64,000 nt of DNA, from the NCBI GenBank assembly GCA_948468315.1, contig CAOKHL010000002.1:49893-113892 (forward strand). Direction: 5' to 3'. Within the stretch, counting starts at the first letter, position 1, and each line of letters starts with the position of its first letter. The stretch is from an uncultured Eubacteriales bacterium (GTDB lineage: Bacteria > Bacillota > Clostridia > TANB77 > CAG-508). The notes under the pieces were generated by a model. That model was given only the letters and a program-made list of their open reading frames with translations, was not told where the DNA came from and made no database searches. This document shows positions 17,668-27,467 of this stretch, in pieces. The translations under genes were made by a program, and so were the position numbers.

Positions 17668-17719
17668 AAATAAAAATTAATTTTAAATTATGTTTTAATT
17701 TAAAATTAATTTTTATTTA
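17668..17719. terminator. Bidirectional AT-only terminator and AT simple repeat
   Basis: An almost perfect inverted repeat of about 23 bp made only of A and T lies between the converging ndoA and HD-GYP genes. It is followed (17740-17800) by a low-complexity run with period-7 ATTATTT units. Confidence 0.65.
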
Positions 17720-17831
17720 TTGTAAATTTTAGTTGATTGCTTATAAATAATTAATAATTAATTATTAATTATTTATTATTTATTATTTATTATTTATTTT
17801 TATTACTAGATATAGATAATTAAAATAAAAA

Positions 17832-18794
17832 TTATACCTTTAATTTTTTTATTATTTTAACTTCATTATATAAATTATTAATTTTGTTTTTTCTAACTTC
17901 ATAAGCTGTTTTATAATTTTCAAAAATATTATGAAAATTTGAGACAGTTTCATTTTCAATTAAATAAATTTTCATATATTCTAAAAAATAATTCTTTTTA
18001 TCTTCGGTTTTACTTTGTATCATTTTATTATAATATTTTTGGACAGTTTGAAGTCTTTTTATATTTTCTTCTAAATAATCAACATAGTCTTGGCTACATG
18101 CAATTTCGTAATAAATATCATCTAATACAACTTTTAATAAAACTTTTACAATTGCAGGATTGTTTTTTCCTAGTTTTGCATTTTCTGCTATTTGCTTTAA
18201 AGCGTTAGATGCATTTATTTGTGTATTAGGTTTAGAATTTTCAATTAATATTTTTAAAGTGTCTGAAATACCAATGTGTGTTTTATATTGACGTTTACTA
18301 ACAATAGCATCATATTCATCAGCAACTCTAATAATTTGTCCTTCATAAGGAAGGTCCTTTTTTGTTAAACCTTGGGGGTATCCTGTTCCATTAAGTGCTT
18401 CATGGTGATAATAAGCTCCAGCTGCATATGGACGAAGTTTTGGGTCTTTCATACACATATTATATCCTATTGTTGTATGTGTTTTAATTATTGCATATTC
18501 ATCTTCAGTAAGTTTACCAGGTTTTTGTAAAACTTGTGGAGGAATAAATATTTTACCTATATCATGTAAATAAGCACAAATTGTACAATATTCTGTAAAA
18601 CCTTTAGAACAATGTAAATACTCACATAATCTACAAGTAATTGCAGCAACATTTTCACAGTGTTTTCTTGTAAAAACATCAAGTGCTCCTAATGCATTTA
18701 ATTGGTCTTGCATAGTTTTATCTAAGTTATAAGACTTAAGGGAAGTCCTATCATAAAAATCAAAAACTTCTTTTTTCATTTTGTATTTCTCCAA
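17832..18794 (-). CDS. HD-GYP domain protein, putative c-di-GMP phosphodiesterase
   Basis: The 320-aa protein carries an HD-GYP domain at about residues 40-190: the HD in YLHDIGKI, KTHTTIGYNMC, HHEALNGTGYPQGL (the GYP motif) and RVADEYDAIVSKRQYK. These are the metal and c-di-GMP residues of the family. The C-terminal third is a Lys-rich helical region of unknown role, and there is no membrane segment or receiver domain. It could respond to an internal signal or act on another nucleotide. It converges with ndoA over an AT-rich terminator. Confidence 0.87.
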   Translation of the reverse strand: MEKYKMKKEVFDFYDRTSLKSYNLDKTMQDQLNALGALDVFTRKHCENVAAITCRLCEYLHCSKGFTEYCTICAYLHDIGKIFIPPQVLQKPGKLTEDEYAIIKTHTTIGYNMCMKDPKLRPYAAGAYYHHEALNGTGYPQGLTKKDLPYEGQIIRVADEYDAIVSKRQYKTHIGISDTLKILIENSKPNTQINASNALKQIAENAKLGKNNPAIVKVLLKVVLDDIYYEIACSQDYVDYLEENIKRLQTVQKYYNKMIQSKTEDKKNYFLEYMKIYLIENETVSNFHNIFENYKTAYEVRKNKINNLYNEVKIIKKLKV

Positions 18795-18947
18795 TCTATT
18801 TATATAATTATCTTTTGATATTTTTATTATTATTTAATAAATTATACTATAATAAATTAATAAAATCAATTTTTTAATAAAATAAAAATATTATTTATAT
18901 TAACTTAAATATAGGATAAAAATGTTGTAATAAAAAAGTGTTATTTA

Positions 18948-18976
18948 TTGACAATTAATAATAAAATTTATATAAT
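18948..18976 (+). promoter_or_regulatory. Promoter of addB
   Basis: TTGACA, 17-base spacer, TATAAT. A TTG that could be taken as an early start for addB is in fact the first half of the -35 box. Confidence 0.8.
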
Positions 18977-18998
18977 TTCTCGAAAGAAGGTGATAATA

Positions 18999-21900
18999 AT
19001 GTCATTAAGAATAATCTACGGAAAAGCAGGAACTGGAAAAAGTAATTTTATATTTAATGAAATAAATGAAAAAATTAAATCAGGTGAAAAAAATAAAATA
19101 TATATAATAACACCAGAACAATTTTCATTTACAGCAGAAAAAAAATTAATGGAAAATAAAAAATCAATAATAAATGCAGAAGTAATAACATTTAATAGAA
19201 TGGCATATAGAACAATAAATGAAGTTGGAGGACTTAACCACAATAATTTAACAAAATGTGGAAAGTCAATGCTAATATATTCAATTTTGCAAAAAGAAAA
19301 AAATAATTTAAATTTATTAAATAAATCAGATGAAAATATAGATTTAGCAATGAGGACAATTTCTGAATTTAAAAAAAATGAAATATTAATTGAAGATTTA
19401 AAAAAAGAATTAAATAATATAAAAGATAATTATTTAAAAATTAAATTAGAAGACATGATTTTAATTTATGAAAAATTTAATAAAAATATAGAAAATAAAT
19501 ATATAGATGAAACAGATTTATTAACAAAATTATCAGAAAATATAGAAAAAATAGATTTATTTAAAAATTCTTATTTTTATATAGATGAATTTATTGGATA
19601 TACAAAACAAGAATTAGAAATAATAAAAAAATTATTAAATATTTCAAAAAATGTGACAATAACATTTTGTATAGATAATTTAGATTTAAATTCTAATCCA
19701 GATAAAGATATTTTTTATCCAAATAAAATAACATTAAAAAAAATATTAAAATTATTAAAAGAAAATGAAAAAATAGAAACAATAAATTTAAATAATTTAT
19801 ACAGATTTAAAAATAATGAATTAATTTATATAGAAAATTATTTATATAATACAAAAATAAAAAAATGTGAAAGTAAAATAAAAAATATAAATTTATTTTT
19901 AGCAAAAAATCAATATTCAGAAATTGAAAATATTGCAAAAAATATAATTAATTTAGTAAAAAATGAAAATTATAAATATAATGAAATAGGAATAATTACA
20001 AAAAACGTAAATTCATATTCATCACTATTTAAAGCAATATTTGCAAAATATGAAATACCTGTATTTATTGATGAAAAAAAAGATTTAAATCAAAATATAT
20101 TAATTAGATATATTTTAAGTATTTTAGAAATAATAATAAAAAATTATTCTTATGAATCAATTTTTAATTATTTAAAAACTAATTTTATAGAAATAGATGA
20201 AGAAGATATTTTTAAATTAGAAAAATATTGTATAAAATATGGAATAAAAAATTATCAATTTAAAAAAGATTTTAATTATGGAATAAATGAAAATAATAAA
20301 AAAGAAATTAATTATTTAAATGAATTAAGAAAAAAAATAATTAACCCAATAATTAATTTAGAAAAAAAAATAAATAAAAAACAAAATTCAAAAAATATTG
20401 TAAAAGAACTTTATTTATTTTTAATTAATGAAAAAATAGAAAATAAATTAAATAAAAAAATAAAAAAATTAGAAGAAAAAAATAATTATGAATTAGCAAA
20501 AGAATATAAATTAAGTTATGAAATAATAATAAATATTTTTGACGAAATAGTAAATATTTTTAATAATGAAGAAATAACATTAGATAATTTTTATAAAATA
20601 TTTAAAATTGGATTAAAAAACAGCAACCTTGGAAAAATACCAGGGGTCCAAGATGGTGTAACCGTAGGAGATACAGAAAGATCAAGAACCCACAAAGTAA
20701 AAGCAATATTTATTATTGGATTAAATGATGGAGTTTTTCCAAGTGTAAATAAAGATGAAGGATTTTTTAATGATGCAGATAGAAAATACTTAAAAGAGCA
20801 AGGAGTAGAACTTGCGAAGGGAACTCTTGAGAATTTGTATGATGATAATTTTAATATTTATAAAGCATTTACAACAGCAGAAGAAAAATTATTTTTATCA
20901 TATTGTCAATCAGACATAGATGGAAAATCATTAAGACCATCTACATTAATTTTAAAAATAAAAAAAATATTTATTAATTTAGAAGAAAAAAATGATATAT
21001 TAAAAAATAATAATTATTTTATTAATGAAAAAGAATTATATGAAAATTTAATTTTTAATATTAATAATTTTAATGAATTATTTTTGGAAAATAATAAATT
21101 AGAAAATAATAATTTAAATAAAAAAAATAAGTTAAATAATTTATTTTTATTTTATAAATATTTTAAAGAAAATAAAAATTATAAAAAAATATTAAAAAAT
21201 AATTTAGAATATATTAAATATTTAAAAATGCCTCAAAAAATAAAAAAAGAAAATATTCAAAAATTATATGGAAATAAATTAAATACTAGTGTTTCAAAAT
21301 TAGAAACATTTAAATCCTGTCCATATGAATATTTTCTGCAATATAGTTTAAAATTAAAAGAAAAAGAAGAATTAAAAATAAAAAATTTAGATACAGGTTC
21401 TTTTATGCACGAAGTAATTAATTCTTTTTTTGAAGAAATAAATAAACAAAAAATAAATATAAAAAATATTGATGAAGAAAATACAAAAAAAATAGTAAAT
21501 AAAATAATTAATGAAAAATTAGAAAATAATAAAAATTATATATTTGTTGCAACAGAAAAATATAAATTATTAGTAAAAAGATTAAAAAGAATAATTTTAA
21601 AAGCAATAAAATATATAATTTTAGGATTAAAATCAAGTGACTTTGAAGTAGCAGGTACAGAAGTAGCATTTGACGAAAAAAAAGGAAATTATAAACCAAT
21701 AATAATAAATTTAGAAAATGGAAAAAAAGTAGAAATAGTTGGAAAGATAGATAGAATAGATATTGCACAAGATGAAAATAATAAATATATAAGAATAATT
21801 GATTATAAATCATCAATTAAAGATATTGATTATACAAATATTTATGCAGGATTACAATTACAATTAATAACATATTTAGATGCAATGTGCAAAATAGAAG

Positions 21901-22382
21901 ATTTTATTCCAGCAGGAATTTTATATTTCAATTTATTAGAACAAATAATTAATTCTAATAAAAAATTAACAGAAGAAGAAATTGAAGAAAAAATAAAAAA
22001 TAATTTTAAAATGAAGGGTTTAATTTTAGCAGATGTAAAAGTTGCGAAAATGCAAGATAATAATTTAAGACCATCTGAAAGCTCAAAGTTAATTCCAGCA
22101 TATATTGATAAAGAAGGAAACTTAAGCCCTAAAAAAAGCAATATTGCAAGTAGAGAAGAATTTGAAAAATTACAGAAATATGTAAATAATACAATAAAAG
22201 AAATTGCTGAAGAAATATTAAATGGTAATATTGAATTAAAACCATACTATAAAAATAAAAAAACACCTTGTGAATATTGTACATATAAAAATATATGTGG
22301 ATTTAATTCAGGAATTTTTAAAACTGAATATAGATTTATTAATAAAAAAACTAAAGAAGATATTTTAAAAATAAATATATAA
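18999..22382 (+). CDS. addB: ATP-dependent nuclease subunit AddB
   Basis: Half of the AddAB double-strand-break resection enzyme. The 1127-aa protein starts MSLRIIYGKAGTGKSNFIF with an intact Walker A loop, and ends with a nuclease domain: SVSKLETFKSCPYEYFLQY (first iron-sulfur Cys), DTGSFMHEVINSFFEEI, VEIVGKIDRIDIAQ and IRIIDYKSS (catalytic Asp and Lys), then CEYCTYKNICGF with the other three Cys of a 4Fe-4S cluster. The central part is extremely Lys/Asn/Ile-rich. The start at 18999 has AAGAAGG at good spacing; earlier TTG codons lie in the promoter. addA is not in the window; pgeF follows 31 bases later. Confidence 0.93.
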   Translation: MSLRIIYGKAGTGKSNFIFNEINEKIKSGEKNKIYIITPEQFSFTAEKKLMENKKSIINAEVITFNRMAYRTINEVGGLNHNNLTKCGKSMLIYSILQKEKNNLNLLNKSDENIDLAMRTISEFKKNEILIEDLKKELNNIKDNYLKIKLEDMILIYEKFNKNIENKYIDETDLLTKLSENIEKIDLFKNSYFYIDEFIGYTKQELEIIKKLLNISKNVTITFCIDNLDLNSNPDKDIFYPNKITLKKILKLLKENEKIETINLNNLYRFKNNELIYIENYLYNTKIKKCESKIKNINLFLAKNQYSEIENIAKNIINLVKNENYKYNEIGIITKNVNSYSSLFKAIFAKYEIPVFIDEKKDLNQNILIRYILSILEIIIKNYSYESIFNYLKTNFIEIDEEDIFKLEKYCIKYGIKNYQFKKDFNYGINENNKKEINYLNELRKKIINPIINLEKKINKKQNSKNIVKELYLFLINEKIENKLNKKIKKLEEKNNYELAKEYKLSYEIIINIFDEIVNIFNNEEITLDNFYKIFKIGLKNSNLGKIPGVQDGVTVGDTERSRTHKVKAIFIIGLNDGVFPSVNKDEGFFNDADRKYLKEQGVELAKGTLENLYDDNFNIYKAFTTAEEKLFLSYCQSDIDGKSLRPSTLILKIKKIFINLEEKNDILKNNNYFINEKELYENLIFNINNFNELFLENNKLENNNLNKKNKLNNLFLFYKYFKENKNYKKILKNNLEYIKYLKMPQKIKKENIQKLYGNKLNTSVSKLETFKSCPYEYFLQYSLKLKEKEELKIKNLDTGSFMHEVINSFFEEINKQKINIKNIDEENTKKIVNKIINEKLENNKNYIFVATEKYKLLVKRLKRIILKAIKYIILGLKSSDFEVAGTEVAFDEKKGNYKPIIINLENGKKVEIVGKIDRIDIAQDENNKYIRIIDYKSSIKDIDYTNIYAGLQLQLITYLDAMCKIEDFIPAGILYFNLLEQIINSNKKLTEEEIEEKIKNNFKMKGLILADVKVAKMQDNNLRPSESSKLIPAYIDKEGNLSPKKSNIASREEFEKLQKYVNNTIKEIAEEILNGNIELKPYYKNKKTPCEYCTYKNICGFNSGIFKTEYRFINKKTKEDILKINI

Positions 22383-22413
22383 ATAGTTTTAAAATAAAAA
22401 ATAAGGAGATTTT

Positions 22414-23238
22414 ATGATAAATTTATCAAATAAAAATATTATACATGTAAAAAAAGAAAATCAGGAATTTTTACAATTTAAAAAATTACTAAAATATTCT
22501 GATATAATAACTCATGCATATTCTTTAGGATTAGACAAAAATTATAGAACATTTAAAGCAAATAAAACCCCTTTACCTAAAGAAGAATATGAAAGAAATA
22601 TTAATAATTATAAAACAATATGTGAAGCAAATAATTTAGATTATAAAAATATAAAAAAGGCAAATCAAGCTCATACAGACAATATATTAAAAATAGAAAA
22701 AATAATAAATAATGAAAAAATAGATACAAATATAAATTCAGATGGATTGATAACAAATAAAAAAAATATAATATTAACAACAACAAATGCAGATTGTATT
22801 CTACTATTATTTTTTGACCCTGTAAAAAAAGTAATTGCAAATACACATTCAGGCTGGAAAGGTACACTTCAAGAAATATCAGTAAAAACAGTTAATAAAA
22901 TGAAGGAAGAATATGGATGTGACCCAAAAGATATAATAGTATGTATTTGCCCAAGTATAAGAAAATGTCATTTTGAAGTTGATAAAGATGTTTATGAAAT
23001 GTTTTATAATCAATTTAAAAAATTAGGAAAAACAGAAGAATTTATAATAAAAAAAGAAAATAAATGGTATATAGACACAGTTCTAATAAATAAAATAATT
23101 TTAAACCAGGCAGGAATATTAGAAGAAAATATTGAAGATTGTGGAATTTGTTCAGTATGCAATAAAGACATAATTCACTCATTTAGAGCAGAAGGACAAA
23201 ATTATGGATTAGCCACAGCAATGATTTCATTAATATAA
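22414..23238 (+). CDS. pgeF: Peptidoglycan editing factor PgeF / YfiH-family purine nucleosidase-like enzyme
   Basis: Family members (laccase-domain, Cu- or Zn-binding) include purine nucleoside phosphorylase/adenosine deaminase activities and a cytoplasmic amidase that removes wrong residues from UDP-MurNAc peptides. The 274-aa protein has the family parts TTTNADCILLLFFDP at about 127, ANTHSGWKGTLQEIS at about 145 (metal His), CICPSIRKCHFEVD with Cys/His at about 180, and the C-terminal DCGICSVCNKDIIHSFRAEGQNYGLATAMISL. It follows addB and precedes the LD-carboxypeptidase gene, another wall-recycling function. Confidence 0.88.
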   Translation: MINLSNKNIIHVKKENQEFLQFKKLLKYSDIITHAYSLGLDKNYRTFKANKTPLPKEEYERNINNYKTICEANNLDYKNIKKANQAHTDNILKIEKIINNEKIDTNINSDGLITNKKNIILTTTNADCILLLFFDPVKKVIANTHSGWKGTLQEISVKTVNKMKEEYGCDPKDIIVCICPSIRKCHFEVDKDVYEMFYNQFKKLGKTEEFIIKKENKWYIDTVLINKIILNQAGILEENIEDCGICSVCNKDIIHSFRAEGQNYGLATAMISLI

Positions 23239-23239
23239 A

Positions 23240-23273
23240 TCCCTAAAAAAGAACCGGCCCTAAACAGGGAAAT
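23240..23273. repeat. Single arm of the CCCTAAAAAAGAACCGGC repeat
   Basis: One copy of the repeat core, ending CCTAAACAGGGA, sits between pgeF and the next gene; the ribosome site follows directly. Confidence 0.8.
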
Positions 23274-23290
23274 AGAGAGAAAGGATAAAT

Positions 23291-24208
23291 ATGATACCAA
23301 ATAAATTAAAAAAAGGAGATACAATAGCAGTAATAGCTCCATCAAATACAGTTTTTGAAGATGATATACAATATTTGAAAAAGACAGAAGATATGTTTAA
23401 AAGGGAAGGTATTAATGTAATATATGGAAAAAATATATATTCAAATACATTAGGATATGGAGCAACCCCATTAGAAAAAGCAGAAGATTTAAATTGGGCA
23501 TTTAAAAATAAAAATGTTCAGGCTATATTTTGCGCAAAAGGTGGAGAAAATTCAAATACAATGTTTGAATATATAGATTATAATTTAATAAAACAAAACC
23601 CAAAAATATTTTGTGGATTTAGTGATAATACATTTTTACTTAATATGATATATGAAAAAACAGATTTAGTTACATTTCATTCATCAACATTTAAAGCAAT
23701 TTCAGATTGGGATAATCCATGTGTATTCGAGAATATTATTCAAAAATTGGTTAAAGAAGAACAGGATTTGAAAATAAATAATGATCAATTTAAAATAATT
23801 AAAAATGGTGTTTCTGAAGGAATATTAATAGGTGGAAATTTAAATTGTCTTAGGGAAATGGTATGTGGAGAATATTCGTTAGATTTTGAAAATAAAATAT
23901 TATTTATTGAGGATTTAGGAGAAGAGTCCAATCCAAAATTTATAAGTAATTTCCTTTATTATATGAAACAAAATAAAGTATTTTCAAAAATAAAAGGATT
24001 ATGGATAGGTCATTATGAACATGAAAGTGGTATTAAATTAGAAGATGTTGTAATGGATGTTTTAAAAGATGATTATACATTCCCTATTATTAAATCGGAA
24101 AATTTTGGGCATACAGACAGAAAACAAGTGATACCAATAGGAGTAAAAGCAAAAATAGATACAACAAAAAATGAAAAAATATTTTTATTAGAAAAATGTG
24201 TTAAATAA
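23291..24208 (+). CDS. S66-family LD-carboxypeptidase
   Basis: A serine peptidase that trims the L-Lys/DAP-D-Ala bond of recycled muropeptides (LdcA) or detoxifies microcin C-like compounds (MccF). The 305-aa protein has the N-terminal KKGDTIAVIAPSN, GFSDNTFLLNMIYE with the nucleophile Ser at about residue 116, ILIGGNLNCLREM at about 180, LFIEDLGEE (catalytic Glu) at about 210, and FGHTDRKQVIPIGVKA with the catalytic His at about 280. The triad is complete. It forms a likely unit with pgeF. Confidence 0.9.
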   Translation: MIPNKLKKGDTIAVIAPSNTVFEDDIQYLKKTEDMFKREGINVIYGKNIYSNTLGYGATPLEKAEDLNWAFKNKNVQAIFCAKGGENSNTMFEYIDYNLIKQNPKIFCGFSDNTFLLNMIYEKTDLVTFHSSTFKAISDWDNPCVFENIIQKLVKEEQDLKINNDQFKIIKNGVSEGILIGGNLNCLREMVCGEYSLDFENKILFIEDLGEESNPKFISNFLYYMKQNKVFSKIKGLWIGHYEHESGIKLEDVVMDVLKDDYTFPIIKSENFGHTDRKQVIPIGVKAKIDTTKNEKIFLLEKCVK

Positions 24209-24302
24209 ATTTATTAAAAGACATTGAATTTTTAAATTTTGTATTGTAAAATAAATAACGAAATAAAAAGGGGAAAAATAAAAAAGATAGGAAGAGTAAC
24301 AT

Positions 24303-25430
24303 ATGAATCAAATAATGGGACAAATAGAAGAGGATGAAATAGATGAAGAAATCATTAGAAGAAAAGAGCAGAAAAGAAAAACAAACAATAAAAATAAACA
24401 TAAACCAAAGAAAAATATTTTTAAAATAATATTAATAACTTTAGCGATATTAATTATAATAGGAATGAGTTCTTTAGGAATATTACTTTATGGTCCATAT
24501 AGTGGATTTAGGGATTGGCTAATTACTACAGCAATGACAACAATGACACATCAGTGGATAGCTTATCTTTTTTATGATGAAGATACAATAAATAATGTAA
24601 TGGCAAATAACAAAGTAGAAGAAATTACAGAAGATACGGATACGGACGCAATAGTTGTAGGTGTTGGTGCTCCTGCAGATACATATGAAAATGAATATGA
24701 AAGAGCAGTATTAGAAAAAAAGAATAAAAATGATACATATAAAATAATAGAAATAAAAGGAAGAGGATATAGTGGATATTTAGCTGTAATATATAATCCA
24801 TCTAAAGTACGTACTCTTGTAACAGCAAAAATTGGGCAAAGCGGGCAATATTTAACTACAATGGCAAAAAATAACAAAGCAGTAGTTGCGATAAATGGTG
24901 GTGGATTTGATGATCCAAATTATAGTAGTAATGCAGCAAATCCTTTAGGAGTTACATATTCGAATGGAAAGCTTGTTACTTCATATTATTATGCAGGTGC
25001 AGGAGGAATTATTGGATTTGATAATAATGACAAACTTGTATTATCTTCTAAGTGCACAGAAAGTTCAGCGAAGTCACTTGGAATTAGAGATTGCGTAACA
25101 TGTGGGCCATTTTTAATAGTAAATGGAAAAAAATCAAGTGTAGTAGGAAATGGAGGATGGGGAACAGCTCCACGTACAGCAATAGGACAAAGAAAAGATG
25201 GAATAGTATTATTTTTAGCAATAGATGGTAGAACAGTAACAAGACCAGGAGCAGACATGGATGATTTAATAGAGATAATGGAAAGATATGGGGCATATAA
25301 TGCTGCAAACTTAGATGGAGGAACATCAACAGGTATGACAGTTAATTATGAATTGATAAATGACCCAATAGATAGTACAGGTGCACATAGAACAAGGTTT
25401 GTGTCAACTGGATTTGGACTAATAGAGTAA
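24303..25430 (+). CDS. Membrane-anchored phosphodiester glycosidase-domain protein
   Basis: The 375-aa protein is related to the NAGPA domain that cleaves GlcNAc-phosphodiesters; in bacteria such proteins are linked to exopolysaccharide or wall glycan metabolism. It has a cytoplasmic Lys/Glu-rich N-terminus, one membrane helix (about residues 38-62), then the outer domain: VVAINGGGFDDPNYSSNAANPLG at about 195, CGPFLIVNGKKS at 265, APRTAIGQRKDGIVLFLAIDGR at 285, and AANLDGGTSTGMTV near 335. These are the core motifs of the family. A terminator follows. The true substrate is unknown. Confidence 0.87.
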   Translation: MNQIMGQIEEDEIDEEIIRRKEQKRKTNNKNKHKPKKNIFKIILITLAILIIIGMSSLGILLYGPYSGFRDWLITTAMTTMTHQWIAYLFYDEDTINNVMANNKVEEITEDTDTDAIVVGVGAPADTYENEYERAVLEKKNKNDTYKIIEIKGRGYSGYLAVIYNPSKVRTLVTAKIGQSGQYLTTMAKNNKAVVAINGGGFDDPNYSSNAANPLGVTYSNGKLVTSYYYAGAGGIIGFDNNDKLVLSSKCTESSAKSLGIRDCVTCGPFLIVNGKKSSVVGNGGWGTAPRTAIGQRKDGIVLFLAIDGRTVTRPGADMDDLIEIMERYGAYNAANLDGGTSTGMTVNYELINDPIDSTGAHRTRFVSTGFGLIE

Positions 25431-25460
25431 AAATATAATAATATAAGAATAGACCTAAAA

Positions 25461-25490
25461 AAATCCATAAAAACTATGGATTTTTTTTTA
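25461..25490 (+). terminator. Intrinsic terminator
   Basis: AATCCATA and TATGGATT with a 5-base loop, followed by T7 or more. Confidence 0.85.
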
Positions 25491-25582
25491 TATACCTGAT
25501 ATAATAAAGCTACTTTTAAATTTGGGTAAAAGAAATACAAAAATCCGGTTAAAATAAGTAAAAAACTTGGAATACTAAGAAA

Positions 25583-25620
25583 AGGAGGAAAATTAGTCTT
25601 TTCGACTAATAACTTAAGAG
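25583..25620 (+). promoter_or_regulatory. Ribosome site separated from its start codon by a hairpin
   Basis: AGGAGG at 25583-25588 is followed by a perfect 6-bp stem TTAGTC/GACTAA (25593-25609) and then 11 bases to the ATG at 25621. Linear spacing is 32 bases; folding the hairpin shortens it to about 15. An in-frame stop just before the ATG rules out an upstream start. Confidence 0.55.
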
Positions 25621-26520
25621 ATGGTTTTTAAAGATTATTATAAAATACTGGAACTAAAGACAAATAAAGTATCTTCAGAACAAATAAGAAATGCATATAG
25701 AATAGCAGTCAAAAAAAATCATCCAGATTTAAATGTAGAAGACAGATTGGCTGAGGAGAAAATAAAAGATATAAATGAAGCATATAAAATCTTATCAGAT
25801 ATGACAGCAAAAAGAAAATATGATAGAATTTGGACAAGAAACAATATAAAATCAAGACAACAACAATACAGAAATGAAAATAAAAAATCTAATTCAGCAT
25901 TTGGTGAAGTTTTTAACATGTTTTTTGGAAATACAGAAAATGTAAAACCCAAAAAATATAATAAGACAGAAAAGACACCAATAAAAGGAGAGAATATAGA
26001 AACAAGTATAGATGTTGATATAGAAGAAGTATTTTATGGATTAGACAAAAAAATTTCATTAAGAACAGTTGATGGAAAAATGAAAATATTTACAGTATCT
26101 ATTCCAGCAGGAATACATAATGGGGAAAAGATAAGACTTTTAGGACAAGGAAAAGAGGGAGTAGATGGAGGAAAAAATGGAGATTTATTCATAAAAGTCA
26201 ACATAAAAGATAATGAAAAATTTAAACTAAAAGGAAATGATTTATACACAAAATTATATTTGACTCCTTGGGAAGCAGCACTAGGGACAAGAACAACAAT
26301 ATATTCAATAGATGAGGGAACTTTGGTTTATATACCAGAAGGAATAGAATCAGGGGAAACACTTAAAGTTTCAGGAAAAGGATACAAAGATGGAAAAGGT
26401 AGCAGGGGAGATTTAATAGTAAAAGTAAATATTATGGTACCAAAAAATCTGAGTGAAGAAGAAAAAAAATTATTTGAAAAATTAAGTACAGTATCAAGTT
26501 TTAACCCTAGAAAAGCATAG
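25621..26520 (+). CDS. J-domain co-chaperone (CbpA/DnaJ-like without zinc domain)
   Basis: The 299-aa protein begins with a J domain: DYYKILEL, IRNAYRIAVKKNHPDLN (the HPD motif at about 36-38), INEAYKILSD. A Lys/Asn-rich linker follows, then two C-terminal substrate-binding beta domains (ETSIDVDIEEVFYGLDKKI; VSIPAGIHNGEKIRLLGQGKEG; GDLFIKVNI; and the second copy VYIPEGIESGETLKVSGKGYKDGKGSRGDLIVKVNI). It lacks the four-CxxCxGxG zinc region, so it is a type II J protein (CbpA-like), which hands clients to DnaK. It has an unusual ribosome-site layout. Confidence 0.9.
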   Translation: MVFKDYYKILELKTNKVSSEQIRNAYRIAVKKNHPDLNVEDRLAEEKIKDINEAYKILSDMTAKRKYDRIWTRNNIKSRQQQYRNENKKSNSAFGEVFNMFFGNTENVKPKKYNKTEKTPIKGENIETSIDVDIEEVFYGLDKKISLRTVDGKMKIFTVSIPAGIHNGEKIRLLGQGKEGVDGGKNGDLFIKVNIKDNEKFKLKGNDLYTKLYLTPWEAALGTRTTIYSIDEGTLVYIPEGIESGETLKVSGKGYKDGKGSRGDLIVKVNIMVPKNLSEEEKKLFEKLSTVSSFNPRKA

Positions 26521-26536
26521 AATTCCTTAACTACTA

Positions 26537-26565
26537 TTGACATAAAGTAGAAAAGTTGATATAAT
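26537..26565 (+). promoter_or_regulatory. Promoter of the three-gene VirD4 unit
   Basis: TTGACA, 17-base spacer, TATAAT; the first gene starts 65 bases later. Confidence 0.85.
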
Positions 26566-26629
26566 TAAGAGTGGTTATACAAAGGAATAATCTATGTTAT
26601 AAAATCATAGAAAATGGAGGAAAAATAAA

Positions 26630-27151
26630 ATGGAATCATGGAAAGGAAAACATTTTAGCATAACAGATCCAAAAGGAGTAAATACAGTTATTTATGAGGT
26701 ATATAAAACTGATAAAGAATATTTAAAAAAATACCCTAAATACACTGTTGAAAGGTTACGTTCAACTGAAACATTAGTTGGAGATTTAAGAAAAAGGACA
26801 TTTTATGTAGAAGACCCACAAGATAATGGAAATCAATTAATAATTTTTTCTTTTGCCAAAGAAAAAGTTGTTATTAATAATGGATTGCTTATTAATGATG
26901 AGGTTAAAATTTCTAAAAAGCCAGTTCCATTTAAATTTGACACAATATATTCAGAAGAAGCAACAGAATTAAAAGACTTTAAATATACACCAAACTTGAA
27001 AAGAGCTATAACAATTATAGACCCAGAAACAACAGAAGAGATAAAACCTGTACTTTATTATGATGAAGAAGCAGAAGAAGTTAAAGGTAAATGTAAATTG
27101 AAACCATATAAATCTTATTTTGCGTTTGAAATAAGAGATGATAAAAATTAA
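26630..27151 (+). CDS. Hypothetical protein, 173 aa, first gene of the VirD4 unit
   Basis: I do not recognise this family. The protein is soluble, acidic toward the C-terminus, with many short beta-like stretches (VNTVIYEVYKTD, RTFYVEDPQDNGNQLIIFSFA, KRAITIIDPETTEEIKPVLYYD). It has no membrane segment or signal. The gene has a strong promoter and AGGAGG-type site and is followed after 14 bases by a 92-aa gene and then the VirD4/TraG ATPase, so a role in DNA or protein transfer is possible but is only inferred from location. Confidence 0.7.
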   Translation: MESWKGKHFSITDPKGVNTVIYEVYKTDKEYLKKYPKYTVERLRSTETLVGDLRKRTFYVEDPQDNGNQLIIFSFAKEKVVINNGLLINDEVKISKKPVPFKFDTIYSEEATELKDFKYTPNLKRAITIIDPETTEEIKPVLYYDEEAEEVKGKCKLKPYKSYFAFEIRDDKN

Positions 27152-27165
27152 GGAGGAATTCTAAA

Positions 27166-27444
27166 ATGACGAAAAGAGAAATGAACGCGAAGATTAATGA
27201 AGCCCAAGAAGAAATGGCAGAAATGAAGAAACATAGAAAACCTAGTGACAAAGATGACAATTTAGCAATAGAATCAATATCAGTAGCACAAAGTTATAGA
27301 GAAAGCAATAAAACTCTTGAAGTACAAAATAGTAAAGATACAGTTACAGTTTTATCAGAAGCATCAATAAAAACTACTCCAGGTGGATATAAAGAAGTAA
27401 ACAAGAAAGCAAGTAAGAGAAAAGAAGTGCAAGGTAGAGAATAA
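27166..27444 (+). CDS. Small hydrophilic hypothetical protein, 92 aa
   Basis: The protein is almost all charged or polar and probably a helix followed by disorder: MTKREMNAKINEAQEEMAEM and then a Lys/Asp-rich part. Family unknown. It has a strong AGGAGG site and lies between the 173-aa gene and the VirD4-like gene in one transcript. It might be an adaptor or accessory factor of the coupling ATPase. Confidence 0.65.
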   Translation: MTKREMNAKINEAQEEMAEMKKHRKPSDKDDNLAIESISVAQSYRESNKTLEVQNSKDTVTVLSEASIKTTPGGYKEVNKKASKRKEVQGRE

Positions 27445-27467
27445 ACAAAAGAAATGGGTGATAAAAA

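Noticed and set aside
17740-17800. AT-rich repeats as a CRISPR array
   Set aside because: The units are 7 bases long without spacers; it is a simple sequence repeat.
18948-18998. TTG at 18948 as the addB start
   Set aside because: It is part of a consensus -35 box; the ATG at 18999 has a ribosome site and begins the family sequence.
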